NCBI RefSeq assembly: GCF_029892485.1
Contig: NZ_JARXVG010000005.1
Coordinates: forward strand, 310,001 to 374,000
DNA from: Variovorax boronicumulans
GTDB taxonomy: Bacteria > Pseudomonadota > Gammaproteobacteria > Burkholderiales > Burkholderiaceae_C
DNA: 64,000 bases
Reading direction: 5' to 3'
Shown: in pieces, positions 1-8,017 of the stretch
How positions within the stretch are numbered: position 1 is the stretch's first letter
How the letters are laid out: the number at the start of each line of letters is the position of its first letter
Made by a program: the position numbers and the translations under genes
The notes under the pieces: generated by a model
Told to the model about the DNA's origin: nothing
Database searches by the model: none
Seen by the model: only the letters and a program-made list of their open reading frames with translations

Positions 1-917
1 CTCCGTGGCGGCCGCCAGCGAGCTCGCTGCCGCCGTTCCCGAACATCGACCTGAATCTCGCGGCACCACCGCCATCGCCGCCTCCGCCAGCACCGCCACT
101 GCCTGTGCCGCGCGCCAATGCGCACGGCCTGATCGAGCCGACCCTCGACGATGACGCGGAGGAGGCAGAGGAAAAAGAGAAGGACCACGACCAGATCCAG
201 ATGCAGAAGGCGCTGCGCCGGGCGCGCGTCAAGTCGGCCAAGATCGCCATCGCCAACAAGTCGCGCGAAGCCAGGGCTGCGGCCAAGGCGGCAGCAGCGT
301 CGTCGGTGGTGCGGCAGGCGAGCGAACCGGAAGAGTCCGCCTCGCTGCCGCCGATGTTCGCGGAGCGCGAGGAAGACCACCGTTTTTCCGATGACCAGGC
401 GCACGACGACCATGCGCCCGGCTTCTGGCAGCGCAAGGGCGTGCGGCTGCTGTTGTCCGTGCTGGCGGTGCTCGCCGTTCTTTTGCTCATCGTGCAGATC
501 GTTCGCCACGAGCGCGACGGGATCGCCGCACGCCAGCCGGGCCTGCGCCCCGCCCTGGCGACGCTGTGCCAGTACACCGGCTGCGAGCTCTCGGCCCTGC
601 GCCAGATCGGCGACATCCTGATCGAGGGCGCCGCCTTTGCGCGCGAGAAGAGCGGCGGCAACGACTACCGGCTCAGCTTCACCCTGCGCAATGGTGCAAC
701 GGTGCCGCTCGCGATGCCGGCCGTCGAGCTGTCGCTGCTCGACACGCAGGAACGCGCGGTGGTGCGGCGCGTGTTGATGCCTGCGGACTACGGGGCGCCG
801 TCGGTACTTGCGGCGCGTGCCGATCGCGCGGCTTCGTTGCCGCTGACGCTGTCGCCGACCGAGGCCGCTGCGCTGCCGCCGATCGCCGGCTACCGCGTGG
901 AAGCCTTCTATCCCTAG
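1..917 (+). CDS. DUF3426 family membrane protein, C-terminal part (5' end outside window)
   Basis: The frame is open from base 3 to the stop at 915-917, so only the C-terminal part of the gene is visible. Family members start with a zinc-ribbon (MJ0042 type) that would lie upstream. What is seen, in order, is a Pro-rich stretch, a charged Glu/Lys/Arg/Ala-rich segment, one transmembrane helix (roughly bases 440-505, the Leu/Val run after GVRLLLSVL), and a globular C-terminal domain with the DUF3426 pattern (CQYTGCELS, LRNGATVPLAMPAVELSL). This predicts an inner-membrane protein with cytoplasmic N-terminus and periplasmic C-terminus. Its molecular role is unknown. A GTG at 105 could be read as a start, but nothing shows the gene begins there. 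Confidence 0.8.
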   Translation, partial: PWRPPASSLPPFPNIDLNLAAPPPSPPPPAPPLPVPRANAHGLIEPTLDDDAEEAEEKEKDHDQIQMQKALRRARVKSAKIAIANKSREARAAAKAAAASSVVRQASEPEESASLPPMFAEREEDHRFSDDQAHDDHAPGFWQRKGVRLLLSVLAVLAVLLLIVQIVRHERDGIAARQPGLRPALATLCQYTGCELSALRQIGDILIEGAAFAREKSGGNDYRLSFTLRNGATVPLAMPAVELSLLDTQERAVVRRVLMPADYGAPSVLAARADRAASLPLTLSPTEAAALPPIAGYRVEAFYP

Positions 918-978
918 CCGGACGCTTGCACACGAGCGTCCTTCCTTCGTCCATCTTCATTCGACAAACGGTTCACCC

Positions 979-1881
979 ATGGCAGCAGTGATTTGCGGTT
1001 CCCTCGCGTTCGACACCATCATGACTTTCGAGGGCCGGTTCGCCGATCAGATCCTTCCGGACCAGCTGCACATCCTGAATGTGTCGTTCCTCGTGCCCAG
1101 CTTGCGGCGCGACTTCGGCGGCTGCGCCGGCAACATCGCCTACAGCCTCAACGCGCTGGGCGGCACGGCGCTGCCGATGGCCACGCTCGGCAGCGACGGC
1201 GCCGACTACCTGGAGCGCATGCGCTCGCTGGGCATCGACACGGAGTTCGTGCGCCAGCTCGACGACACCTTCACCGCGCAGGCGATGATCATGAACGACG
1301 TCGACAACAACCAGATCACCGCGTTCCACCCCGGTGCGATGCAGCAGGCGCACATCACCCAGGTGACCGCGCGCGAGGACATCAAGGTCGGCATCATCGC
1401 GCCCGATGGCCGCGAGGCGATGCTGCAGCACGCCGAGCAGTTCGCCGCTGCCGGCATTCCGTTCGTGTTCGACCCGGGCCAGGGCCTGCCGATGTTCGAC
1501 GGCGATGCGCTCAAGCACTTCGTCGATCTCGCGAGCTGGGTCGTGGTCAACGACTACGAAGGAAAGATGCTGTCGCAGCGCACCGGCTGGAGCCTGGCCG
1601 AGATCTCCCAGCGCGTGCGCGGCCTGGTGGTCACGCTGGCGGCCGAGGGCTGCGAGGTCTGGATCGATGGCGAGCGCGAACATGTGCCGGGCGTGACGCC
1701 CACTGCCGTGGTCGAGCCCACGGGTTGCGGCGATGCGTGGCGCGGCGCGCTGCTGTTCGGTCTCGAAAAGGAATGGCCGCTCGCGCAATGCGCGGCACTG
1801 GGCAACCGCATCGGCGCGCTCAAGATTGCGCAACGCGGACCGCAGAACTACCAGGTCGATCGGAAGGCACTGGGCCTGTAG
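979..1881 (+). CDS. PfkB-family carbohydrate kinase (adenosine kinase-like)
   Basis: 300-residue kinase of the ribokinase/PfkB family, which transfers phosphate from ATP to a sugar or nucleoside hydroxyl. The N-terminal glycine-rich substrate-binding segment is visible (GGCAGNIAYSLNALGG), and the C-terminal PfkB signature PTGCGDAWRG carries the catalytic base Asp252. The overall pattern is closest to bacterial adenosine-kinase-like members (early CGSLAFDTIMTFEGRF segment), but the substrate cannot be read from sequence. It lies 61 bp after the DUF3426 gene on the same strand and ends in a strong hairpin terminator. The ATG at 979 is chosen because it puts the kinase fold at the very N-terminus, as is usual in the family. 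Confidence 0.85.
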   Translation: MAAVICGSLAFDTIMTFEGRFADQILPDQLHILNVSFLVPSLRRDFGGCAGNIAYSLNALGGTALPMATLGSDGADYLERMRSLGIDTEFVRQLDDTFTAQAMIMNDVDNNQITAFHPGAMQQAHITQVTAREDIKVGIIAPDGREAMLQHAEQFAAAGIPFVFDPGQGLPMFDGDALKHFVDLASWVVVNDYEGKMLSQRTGWSLAEISQRVRGLVVTLAAEGCEVWIDGEREHVPGVTPTAVVEPTGCGDAWRGALLFGLEKEWPLAQCAALGNRIGALKIAQRGPQNYQVDRKALGL

Positions 1882-1904
1882 GAAGCCGCTTTTCCGAGCG
1901 CCCA

Positions 1905-1940
1905 TAAAAAAACCCGACACCGTGAGGTGCCGGGTTTTTT
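1905..1940. terminator. Bidirectional rho-independent terminator
   Basis: An inverted repeat (AAAACCCG-ACACC with GGTG-CCGGGTTTT) has a 4-nt loop and runs of A before and T after the stem. It therefore looks functional for both converging genes, the PfkB kinase (+) and the H1-like gene (-). Confidence 0.85.
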
Positions 1941-1962
1941 GCCGTCAAGGGCGCTGAGAAAC

Positions 1963-2514
1963 TCAGGGCTTGCTGGCCGTGGGAAACGGCCAGGCTGCCT
2001 GGGGATTCAGCGTCGTTTGCGCAGCAGGGGCAGGCGCTACAGCAGCCTTGGCGGGTGCCTTGGCAGCCTTCTTTGCAGCAGGCTTCTTGGGCGCCGCCGC
2101 AGGCTTCGCAGCAGCGGCAGGCTTGGCAGCGGGCTTTTTCGCGGCTTTCTTGGCCGCAGCCTTTTTCGCAGGAGCCTTCTTGGCAGCGGCCTTCTTTGCA
2201 GGGGCCTTCTTGGCGGCTGCCTTCTTGGCAGGAGCCTTCTTTGCCGCAGCCTTCTTGGCAGGCGCCTTCTTGGCAGCGGCCTTCTTCGCCGGAGCCTTCT
2301 TCGCAGCGGCCTTCTTGGCCGGAGCTGCCTTCTTCGCTGCTACCTTCTTGGCAGGAGCCTTCTTGGCGGCGACCTTCTTGGCAGCAACCTTCTTGGCCGG
2401 AGCCTTCTTCGCTGCTACCTTCTTTGCCGGAGCCTTCTTAGCGGCCGCGACCTTCTTTGCCGGAGCCTTCTTTGCAGCGGCTTTCTTAGCCGGCGCTTTC
2501 TTTGCAGTTGCCAT
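1963..2514 (-). CDS. Histone H1-like DNA-binding protein (Ala/Lys/Pro repeats)
   Basis: 183 residues made almost entirely of repeats of the type AAKKAPAKK, with a short C-terminal tail containing [14 protein letters not shown]. Such lysine-rich low-complexity proteins resemble the C-terminal tail of eukaryotic H1 and bacterial homologues (Bordetella BpH1, AlgP). They bind DNA non-specifically in the nucleoid. The start is supported by a clear ribosome binding site (AAGGAG on the minus strand, about 2522-2527) a few bases before ATG 2514. The internal DNA repeat makes length variation between strains likely. It has its own terminator and stands apart from the nrd genes that follow on the same strand. 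Confidence 0.85.
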   Translation of the reverse strand: MATAKKAPAKKAAAKKAPAKKVAAAKKAPAKKVAAKKAPAKKVAAKKVAAKKAPAKKVAAKKAAPAKKAAAKKAPAKKAAAKKAPAKKAAAKKAPAKKAAAKKAPAKKAAAKKAPAKKAAAKKAAKKPAAKPAAAAKPAAAPKKPAAKKAAKAPAKAAVAPAPAAQTTLNPQAAWPFPTASKP

Positions 2515-2710
2515 TTCTATTTCTCCTTGATCAAGTTGAAAAAATCAACCTATTGAAGCACTCCACGCACGTTGGTAGCGTGAAGCGATTCATGGCGTTG
2601 GAATCTGAGCCCCAGCACCATGAACACCTGAGCCCTCATCCATGCCGCGCTCTTCGGCGCGATCGGTGGCAAGGGCAATTCTTGAATTCATTAATTCTTG
2701 TCGGAAAGAT

Positions 2711-3940
2711 TCAATCCCAGGAGAGCGCACCACCCGACTGGTACTCGATCACGCGGGTTTCGAAAAAGTTGCGCTCTTTCTTCAGGTCAATCATTTCGCT
2801 CATCCAGGGGAACGGATTTTCTTCGTTCGGGAAGAGCGTTTCGAGGCCGATCTGCTGTGCGCGCCGGTTGGCGATGTACCGCAGGTAGCCCTTGAACATG
2901 GAGGCGTTCATGCCGAGCACGCCACGCGGCATGGTGTCTTCGGCGTATTTGTATTCGAGCTCGACGGCCTTCATGAAGAGGTCCTTGATCTCGGCCTTGA
3001 ACTCGGAGGTCCAGAGGCCGGGATTCTCGAGCTTGAGCTGGTTGATCAGGTCGATGCCGAAATTGCAGTGCATCGACTCGTCGCGCAGGATGTACTGGTA
3101 CTGCTCGGCGGCGCCGGTCATCTTGTTCTGGCGGCCGAGCGCGAGGATCTGCGTGAAGCCGACGTAGAAGAAGAGGCCTTCCATCAGGCAGGCGAACACG
3201 ATGAGCGACTTGAGCAGCGTCTGGTCGGTCTCGTGCGTGCCGGTCTTGAAGTGCGGATCGCTGATGGCGTCGATGAACGGGAGCAGGAACTGGTCCTTCT
3301 CGCGGATCGACTGCACTTCGTTGTAGGCGTTGAAGATCTCGCTCTCGTCCAGGCCGAGCGACTCGACGATGTACTGGTACGCGTGCGTGTGGATCGCTTC
3401 TTCGAAAGCCTGGCGCAGCAGGAACTGGCGGCATTCGGGGGCCGTGATGTGGCGGTAGGTGCCCAGCACGATGTTGTTGGCGGCCAGCGAGTCGGCGGTC
3501 ACGAAGAAGCCGAGGTTGCGCTTGACGATGCGGCGCTCGTCTTCGGTCAGGCCGTTCGGGTCTTTCCACAACGCGATGTCGCGCGTCATGTTCACTTCCT
3601 GCGGCATCCAGTGGTTGGCGCAGGTGGCGAGGTATTTTTCCCAGGCCCACTTGTACTTGAACGGCACCAGCTGGTTGACGTCGGTCTGGCCGTTGATGAT
3701 GCGCTTGTCGGAAGCCTTGACGCGCTGGGCGACCGCAGGCGTTGCGGTGGCGGCAACCTGGCGCAGCGGTGCGGCGATGCCGTCATCGAGCTTGCGCGGT
3801 GCAGGTTGTGCAATAGACGAAGTCGGAGCGTCCACCGAACGGCCTGCGGGCAAGCCGCTGGTCGATGCGTTGTGGTGCTGCAATCCTTGTTGCATATCCT
3901 TTGGTAAGGAGGGCTTGACTTCTTCGTCCCAGGTCAACAT
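2711..3940 (-). CDS. nrdB: Class Ia ribonucleoside-diphosphate reductase, beta subunit (radical protein)
   Basis: 409 residues. NrdB holds the diiron centre and tyrosyl radical that is passed to NrdA for reduction of ribonucleotides to deoxyribonucleotides. Metal ligands and radical Tyr are visible: Asp150 (TADSL), Glu181, His184 and Tyr188 in [11 protein letters not shown], then the Glu of CLMEGLFF and the Glu/His of [10 protein letters not shown]. Relative to E. coli NrdB there is an N-terminal extension of roughly 65-70 residues, low in complexity and rich in Ala, Thr and Ser. ATG at 3940 ([11 protein letters not shown]) is preferred over an in-frame TTG at 3952 because it begins the typical sequence and fits a promoter at 3960-3987. 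It lies downstream of nrdA, 191 bp away. Confidence 0.95.
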   Translation of the reverse strand: MLTWDEEVKPSLPKDMQQGLQHHNASTSGLPAGRSVDAPTSSIAQPAPRKLDDGIAAPLRQVAATATPAVAQRVKASDKRIINGQTDVNQLVPFKYKWAWEKYLATCANHWMPQEVNMTRDIALWKDPNGLTEDERRIVKRNLGFFVTADSLAANNIVLGTYRHITAPECRQFLLRQAFEEAIHTHAYQYIVESLGLDESEIFNAYNEVQSIREKDQFLLPFIDAISDPHFKTGTHETDQTLLKSLIVFACLMEGLFFYVGFTQILALGRQNKMTGAAEQYQYILRDESMHCNFGIDLINQLKLENPGLWTSEFKAEIKDLFMKAVELEYKYAEDTMPRGVLGMNASMFKGYLRYIANRRAQQIGLETLFPNEENPFPWMSEMIDLKKERNFFETRVIEYQSGGALSWD

Positions 3941-3959
3941 AGAAAAATCCAATGCTCAA

Positions 3960-3987
3960 ATTATCGGAGCAACGATGTGAGTTGCAA
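3960..3987 (-). promoter_or_regulatory. Predicted internal promoter for nrdB
   Basis: On the minus strand TTGCAA (3987-3982) and GATAAT (3965-3960) are separated by 16 bp, close to sigma-70 consensus. A start near 3953 would give a leader of only about 13 nt before ATG 3940. A 9-bp inverted repeat (ACGATGTGA at 3972-3980 with TCACATCGT at 3997-4005) overlaps it. This suggests nrdB can be transcribed separately from nrdA. Prediction only. Confidence 0.4.
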
Positions 3988-4131
3988 AGTGCTCGTTCAC
4001 ATCGTGCGCCATTTATGTGGTTGTTATGTTGCTCGCATGCATCGCGCGATGTCAGTCAATGCCTTCATTGCTTGAACGTCGCGCGACTTTCGCATGCACC
4101 TCACTGACTCACTGTCGCGAGCATCGGCGTG

Positions 4132-7047
4132 TCACTGGCACGCTTCACAGGTCGGATCGTCAACACCGCAGAAGGCGATGTCGGTGGCAGGCATCGCACT
4201 CATCTGCGCCTTCGCTGCAGCAGCGGCGGCTTCGAGTGCGCTCATGCCCGAGGGTGCATCGCTGCCCGACGACACCGCGTTGAGACGGCCCGATTGCACC
4301 GTCGATTTTTCAGCGTGCGTCGCGCTCTGCGTGCGCAGGTAGTAGGTGGTCTTCAGGCCGCGCAGCCATGCGAGCTTGTAGGTGTCGTCGAGCTTCTTGC
4401 CCGATGCGCCGGCCATGTAGATGTTGAGCGACTGCGCCTGGTCGATCCACTTCTGGCGACGCGAGGCGGCTTCGACCAGCCACGTGGTTTCCACTTCGAA
4501 CGCGGTGGCGTAGAGCGCCTTGATGTCTTGCGGCACGCGGTCGATGGGACGCAGCGATCCGTCGAAGTGCTTCAGGTCCATGACCATCACGTCGTCCCAC
4601 AGGCCCAGGCGCTTGAGGTCGCGCACCAGGTAGTGGTTGATCACGGTGAATTCACCCGACAGGTTCGACTTGACCGAGAGGTTGCCGAAGCACGGCTCGA
4701 TCGAGGCGTCCACGCCGATGATGTTCGAGATGGTCGCGGTCGGTGCGATGGCCACGCAGTTGGAGTTGCGCATGCCGTCGGCCTTGATCTTCTGGCGCAG
4801 CGCATCCCAGTCGAGCGTGGACGAGCGGTCGACCTCGACGTAGCCGCCGCGTGCCTGCTCGAGCAGGTCGAGCGTGTCGATCGGAAGAATTCCCTTGTCC
4901 CACAGCGAGCCCTTGTAGCTCGAGTACTTGCCGCGTTCCTTGGCCAGCTCGGTCGATGCCCAGTAGGCGTGGTAGCAGATGGCTTCCATCGACTCGTCGG
5001 CGAACTGCACGGCTTCCTGCGAGGCGTAGGGAATGCGCAGTTCGTACAGCGCGTCCTGGAAGCCCATGAGGCCCAGGCCCACCGGACGGTGGCGCAGGTT
5101 CGAGTCGCGCGCCTTCTTCACCGCGTAGTAGTTGATGTCGATCACGTTGTCGAGCATGCGCATCGCGGTCGAGATCGTGCGCTTGAGCTTTTCCTGGTCG
5201 ACCTTGCCGTCCTTCAGATGCTGCAGCAGGTTCACCGAGCCCAGGTTGCAGACGGCGGTTTCGGTGTCGCTGGTGTTCAGCGTGATCTCGGTGCAGAGGT
5301 TCGACGAGTGCACGACGCCGGCATGCTGCTGCGGCGAGCGCACGTTGCAGGCGTCCTTGAACGTGATCCACGGATGGCCGGTCTCGAACAGCATCGTGAG
5401 CATCTTGCGCCACAGGTCCGAAGCCTGGATGGTGCGAGCGGGCTTGATCTCGCCGCGGGCAGCCTTCTCTTCGTAGGCGACGTAGGCCTTTTCGAAGTCG
5501 GCGCCGAACAGGTCATGCAGATCGGGCACGTTGGAGGGCGAGAACAGCGTCCAGGTGCCCTTTTCCATCACGCGGCGCATGAAGAGGTCGGGGATCCAGT
5601 TGGCCGTGTTCATGTCGTGCGTGCGGCGGCGGTCGTCGCCGGTGTTCTTGCGCAGTTCCAGGAACTCCTCGATGTCCAGGTGCCAGGTTTCCAGGTAGGT
5701 GCAGACCGCGCCCTTGCGCTTGCCGCCCTGGTTCACCGCCACGGCGGTGTCGTTCACCACCTTGAGGAACGGCACCACGCCCTGCGATTCGCCGTTGGTG
5801 CCCTTGATGTGGCTGCCGAGCGCGCGCACGCGGGTCCAGTCGTTGCCCAGGCCGCCTGCGAACTTCGAGAGCAGCGCGTTTTCCTTGATCGACTCGTAGA
5901 TGCCGTCCAGGTCGTCGGGCACGGTGGTCAGGTAGCAGCTGGACAGTTGCGAGCGCAGCGTGCCGGCGTTGAACAGGGTGGGCGTGCTCGACATGAAGTC
6001 GAACGACGACAGCACTTCGTAGAACTCGATGGCGCGGGCTTCGCGGTCGATTTCGCCGAGCGACAGGCCCATGGCCACGCGCATGAAGAAGGCTTGCGGC
6101 AGCTCGATGCGCGACTTGCGCACGTGCAGGAAGTAGCGGTCGTACAGCGTCTGCAGGCCGAGGTAGTCGAACTGGTTGTCGCGCTCGGCCTTCAGCGCCG
6201 CGCCGAGGCGGGGCAGGTCGTACTGCAGCAGCTTTTCGTCGAGCAGGTCGTTCTCCACGCCCTTCTTGATGAATTGCGGGAAGTAGTCGGCGTAGGCGGT
6301 GGCGCGGTCGACCGGCATCACTTCGCGGCCGATGATCTCCTTGAAGATCGTGTGCAGCAAGAGGCGCGCGGTGGCGAAGGTGTAGTCGGGGTCTTTCTCG
6401 ATCAGCGTGCGCGCTGCCAGGATCGAGGCCTTGTAGACCTCGTCGAGCGGCACGCCGTCGTAGAGGTTCCGCATCGTCTCGGCGACGATGGGCTGGGCGG
6501 TGATGCTGTCGCCCAGGTTTTCGCAGGCCGATTCGATCAGGCCCTTGAGCTGGTTCAGGTCGAGTTCGACGCGCTCGCCGTTGTCCAGCACATGAAGCGT
6601 CTGCACGGCGGGCATGTCGTGTTCGCCCTGCTTGGAACGCTCCTGCGTGCGGCGTTCGCGGTAGAGCACGTAGGCGCGTGCGATCTCGTGGTGGCCGCCG
6701 CGCATCAGGCCGAGCTCGACCTGGTCCTGCACGTCCTCGATGTGGAAGGTGCCGCCGCCCGGACGCGAACGCACCATGGCGCGGATCACGCCTTGCGTGA
6801 GCACGTCGACCGTCTCTCGCACGCTGGCCGAAGCCGCGCCCTGGGTGCCGTGCACGGCCAGGAAGGCCTTCATCATCGCGATGGCGATCTTGTTCGGCTC
6901 GAAGGGAACGACGGCGCCGTTGCGGCGGATGATCTGGTAGTGGGCCAGGTTCTGGCCGGTGGGGGAGCCAGCGGTGTCTCGCTGCTGTTGTGGTGGCGTC
7001 GAGGGAACGGCACGCGGGGTCGATGGGGTGTTCAGGGCAGTTTGCAT
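4132..7047 (-). CDS. nrdA: Class Ia ribonucleoside-diphosphate reductase, alpha subunit (catalytic)
   Basis: 971 residues, longer than E. coli NrdA (about 760). The order is an Ala/Pro/Thr-rich N-terminus, an ATP-cone allosteric domain (IIRRNGAVVPFEPNKIAIAM), a second cone-like segment (LHVLDNGERVELDLNQLKGL), then the ten-stranded barrel. Active-site features seen: the redox Cys in LSSCYL, NLCTEITL with the thiyl Cys and flanking Asn and Glu, the partner Cys in TAVCNLGSVNL, and the C-terminal shuttle pair CEACQ. ATG 7047 is chosen because it follows an AGAGGAAG ribosome binding site; an upstream TTG (7068) has none. It is first in the nrdA-nrdB unit and is preceded by a promoter overlapped by NrdR-type boxes. 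Confidence 0.95.
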   Translation of the reverse strand: MQTALNTPSTPRAVPSTPPQQQRDTAGSPTGQNLAHYQIIRRNGAVVPFEPNKIAIAMMKAFLAVHGTQGAASASVRETVDVLTQGVIRAMVRSRPGGGTFHIEDVQDQVELGLMRGGHHEIARAYVLYRERRTQERSKQGEHDMPAVQTLHVLDNGERVELDLNQLKGLIESACENLGDSITAQPIVAETMRNLYDGVPLDEVYKASILAARTLIEKDPDYTFATARLLLHTIFKEIIGREVMPVDRATAYADYFPQFIKKGVENDLLDEKLLQYDLPRLGAALKAERDNQFDYLGLQTLYDRYFLHVRKSRIELPQAFFMRVAMGLSLGEIDREARAIEFYEVLSSFDFMSSTPTLFNAGTLRSQLSSCYLTTVPDDLDGIYESIKENALLSKFAGGLGNDWTRVRALGSHIKGTNGESQGVVPFLKVVNDTAVAVNQGGKRKGAVCTYLETWHLDIEEFLELRKNTGDDRRRTHDMNTANWIPDLFMRRVMEKGTWTLFSPSNVPDLHDLFGADFEKAYVAYEEKAARGEIKPARTIQASDLWRKMLTMLFETGHPWITFKDACNVRSPQQHAGVVHSSNLCTEITLNTSDTETAVCNLGSVNLLQHLKDGKVDQEKLKRTISTAMRMLDNVIDINYYAVKKARDSNLRHRPVGLGLMGFQDALYELRIPYASQEAVQFADESMEAICYHAYWASTELAKERGKYSSYKGSLWDKGILPIDTLDLLEQARGGYVEVDRSSTLDWDALRQKIKADGMRNSNCVAIAPTATISNIIGVDASIEPCFGNLSVKSNLSGEFTVINHYLVRDLKRLGLWDDVMVMDLKHFDGSLRPIDRVPQDIKALYATAFEVETTWLVEAASRRQKWIDQAQSLNIYMAGASGKKLDDTYKLAWLRGLKTTYYLRTQSATHAEKSTVQSGRLNAVSSGSDAPSGMSALEAAAAAAKAQMSAMPATDIAFCGVDDPTCEACQ

Positions 7048-7128
7048 TCGCTTCCTCTCGGTTGGCAATTCTTGTTGGATGGCGACGCCTTGGCTGGTGT
7101 CGCGCCGGCGTTGTTGACCGGACGGAGG

Positions 7129-7144
7129 ACACTATATCTAGGGT
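7129..7144. promoter_or_regulatory. NrdR box 1
   Basis: ACACTATATCTAGGGT matches the NrdR consensus acaCwAtATaTwGtgt at 14 of 16 positions and covers the nrdA -10. NrdR is the ATP-cone repressor of ribonucleotide reductase genes. Its own gene is not in this window. Confidence 0.75.
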
Positions 7145-7159
7145 GCCAGGGGTCTACAA
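7131..7159 (-). promoter_or_regulatory. Predicted nrdA promoter
   Basis: Minus-strand -35 TTGTAG (7159-7154) and -10 TATAGT (7136-7131) are separated by exactly 17 bp. Transcription would start near 7124, giving a leader of about 77 nt to the nrdA ATG at 7047. The -10 lies inside NrdR box 1 and the -35 abuts box 2, a typical repression layout. Confidence 0.6.
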
Positions 7160-7160
7160 G

Positions 7161-7176
7161 CCACTACCGGTAGTGT
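7161..7176. promoter_or_regulatory. NrdR box 2
   Basis: CCACTACCGGTAGTGT is palindromic and matches the NrdR consensus at about 11 of 16 positions. It starts exactly 32 bp from box 1, about three helical turns, which is the known NrdR tandem-site spacing. Confidence 0.65.
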
Positions 7177-7396
7177 TTTGTGAGTGATTCACCTACTGCG
7201 GGTATCTCTCTAGGCATGGGCCATGGCTGTCGATGCCGCGTGAATACTGGCCTATGGTCGCGCAACCCGCATGGCGCGTGGCTTGCGAGCGGATTTGGGC
7301 TTGCAAGGCGCATGGTTGCTGCGGTTCGCATCTGCATTCGCTAAAGCGATGCGGCCCGAGGGCAGGGCATCGCGGGGCGTCGCGCGATTGAAAAAA

Positions 7397-8017
7397 TTAG
7401 CGCTCCATCACAGATGGGGGAAACATCTGTGATTTCCAGCCCAGTTGCGCGTGCAGCAATCGCCAATCGAAACCCGCGCCGGGGTCCTGTTTTCGGCCCG
7501 GTGCGATGTGCTCGTGACCGGCGATGTATTCGATGGCGTAGTGCTGCGCGATCGCGGGGCAGAGGCTGGTCAGCGTCTCGTACTGCGCGGCTTCGAAGGT
7601 GTGGCCTTCCAGGCCTTCGAGCTCGATGCCGATCGAGTCGTCGTTGCAGTTGCCGCGGCCGCGCCATGCCGACACGCCCGCATGCCAGGCCCGGTCGTCG
7701 CAGCTCACGAACTGCCAGAGCTCGCCGTTGCGGCGCACATAGAAATGCGAGGACACCTCGATGCCGCGGATCGACTGGAAGTACGGATGCGCGTCCCAGT
7801 CGAGCCGGTTGGTGAAGAGTTGCTGCACCGCATCGCCGCCGTATTCGCCGGGCGGCAGGCTGATCGAATGCAGCACGATCAGGTCGGTCTGCGCGCCGCC
7901 CGGGCGGGGACCGAAGTTCGGCGAGGGCAGGGCTTTCGCGAAGCGGTACCAGCCGGCCTGCCAGAGCCCGTCTTCGGCCGAGGGCGCGTCGTGTGCGGTG
8001 TCTTCAGTCGTCGACAT
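7397..8017 (-). CDS. ampD: 1,6-anhydro-N-acetylmuramyl-L-alanine amidase
   Basis: 206 residues. AmpD is a cytoplasmic zinc amidase that cleaves the stem peptide from anhydro-muropeptides during cell-wall recycling and so affects beta-lactamase induction where ampR/ampC exist. Zinc ligands can be placed at His50 (LIVLHSISL), His168 (AGHEHIAPG) and Asp178 (RKQDPG), with catalytic Glu132 (GIELEG). ATG 8017 overlaps the 3' end of pilR by 14 bp. An in-frame ATG at 8032 would add five residues; neither has a strong ribosome binding site. It is the last gene of the run CcsA-PP0621-pilS-pilR-ampD on the minus strand. Confidence 0.92.
   Translation of the reverse strand: MSTTEDTAHDAPSAEDGLWQAGWYRFAKALPSPNFGPRPGGAQTDLIVLHSISLPPGEYGGDAVQQLFTNRLDWDAHPYFQSIRGIEVSSHFYVRRNGELWQFVSCDDRAWHAGVSAWRGRGNCNDDSIGIELEGLEGHTFEAAQYETLTSLCPAIAQHYAIEYIAGHEHIAPGRKQDPGAGFDWRLLHAQLGWKSQMFPPSVMER

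Larger units (their letters stand above)
7048..7396. other. Intergenic region nrdA-ampD (349 bp)
   Basis: No gene is visible. The nrdA-proximal half holds the promoter and two NrdR-type boxes listed separately. The rest (about 7200-7396) shows nothing further that I can name. Confidence 0.6.

Noticed and set aside
1927..2556. Plus-strand frame with regular LGRSLL/LLGSGLL-type repeats
   Set aside because: Mirror image of the AAKKAP repeat of the H1-like gene; the periodicity comes from the opposite strand, so it is not a leucine-rich-repeat protein.
4129..7173. Long plus-strand open frame of about 1014 codons opposite nrdA
   Set aside because: Antisense shadow of a GC-rich gene: Arg/His/Val/Leu-rich composition, no ribosome binding site, no family pattern, while nrdA on the other strand has every active-site motif.
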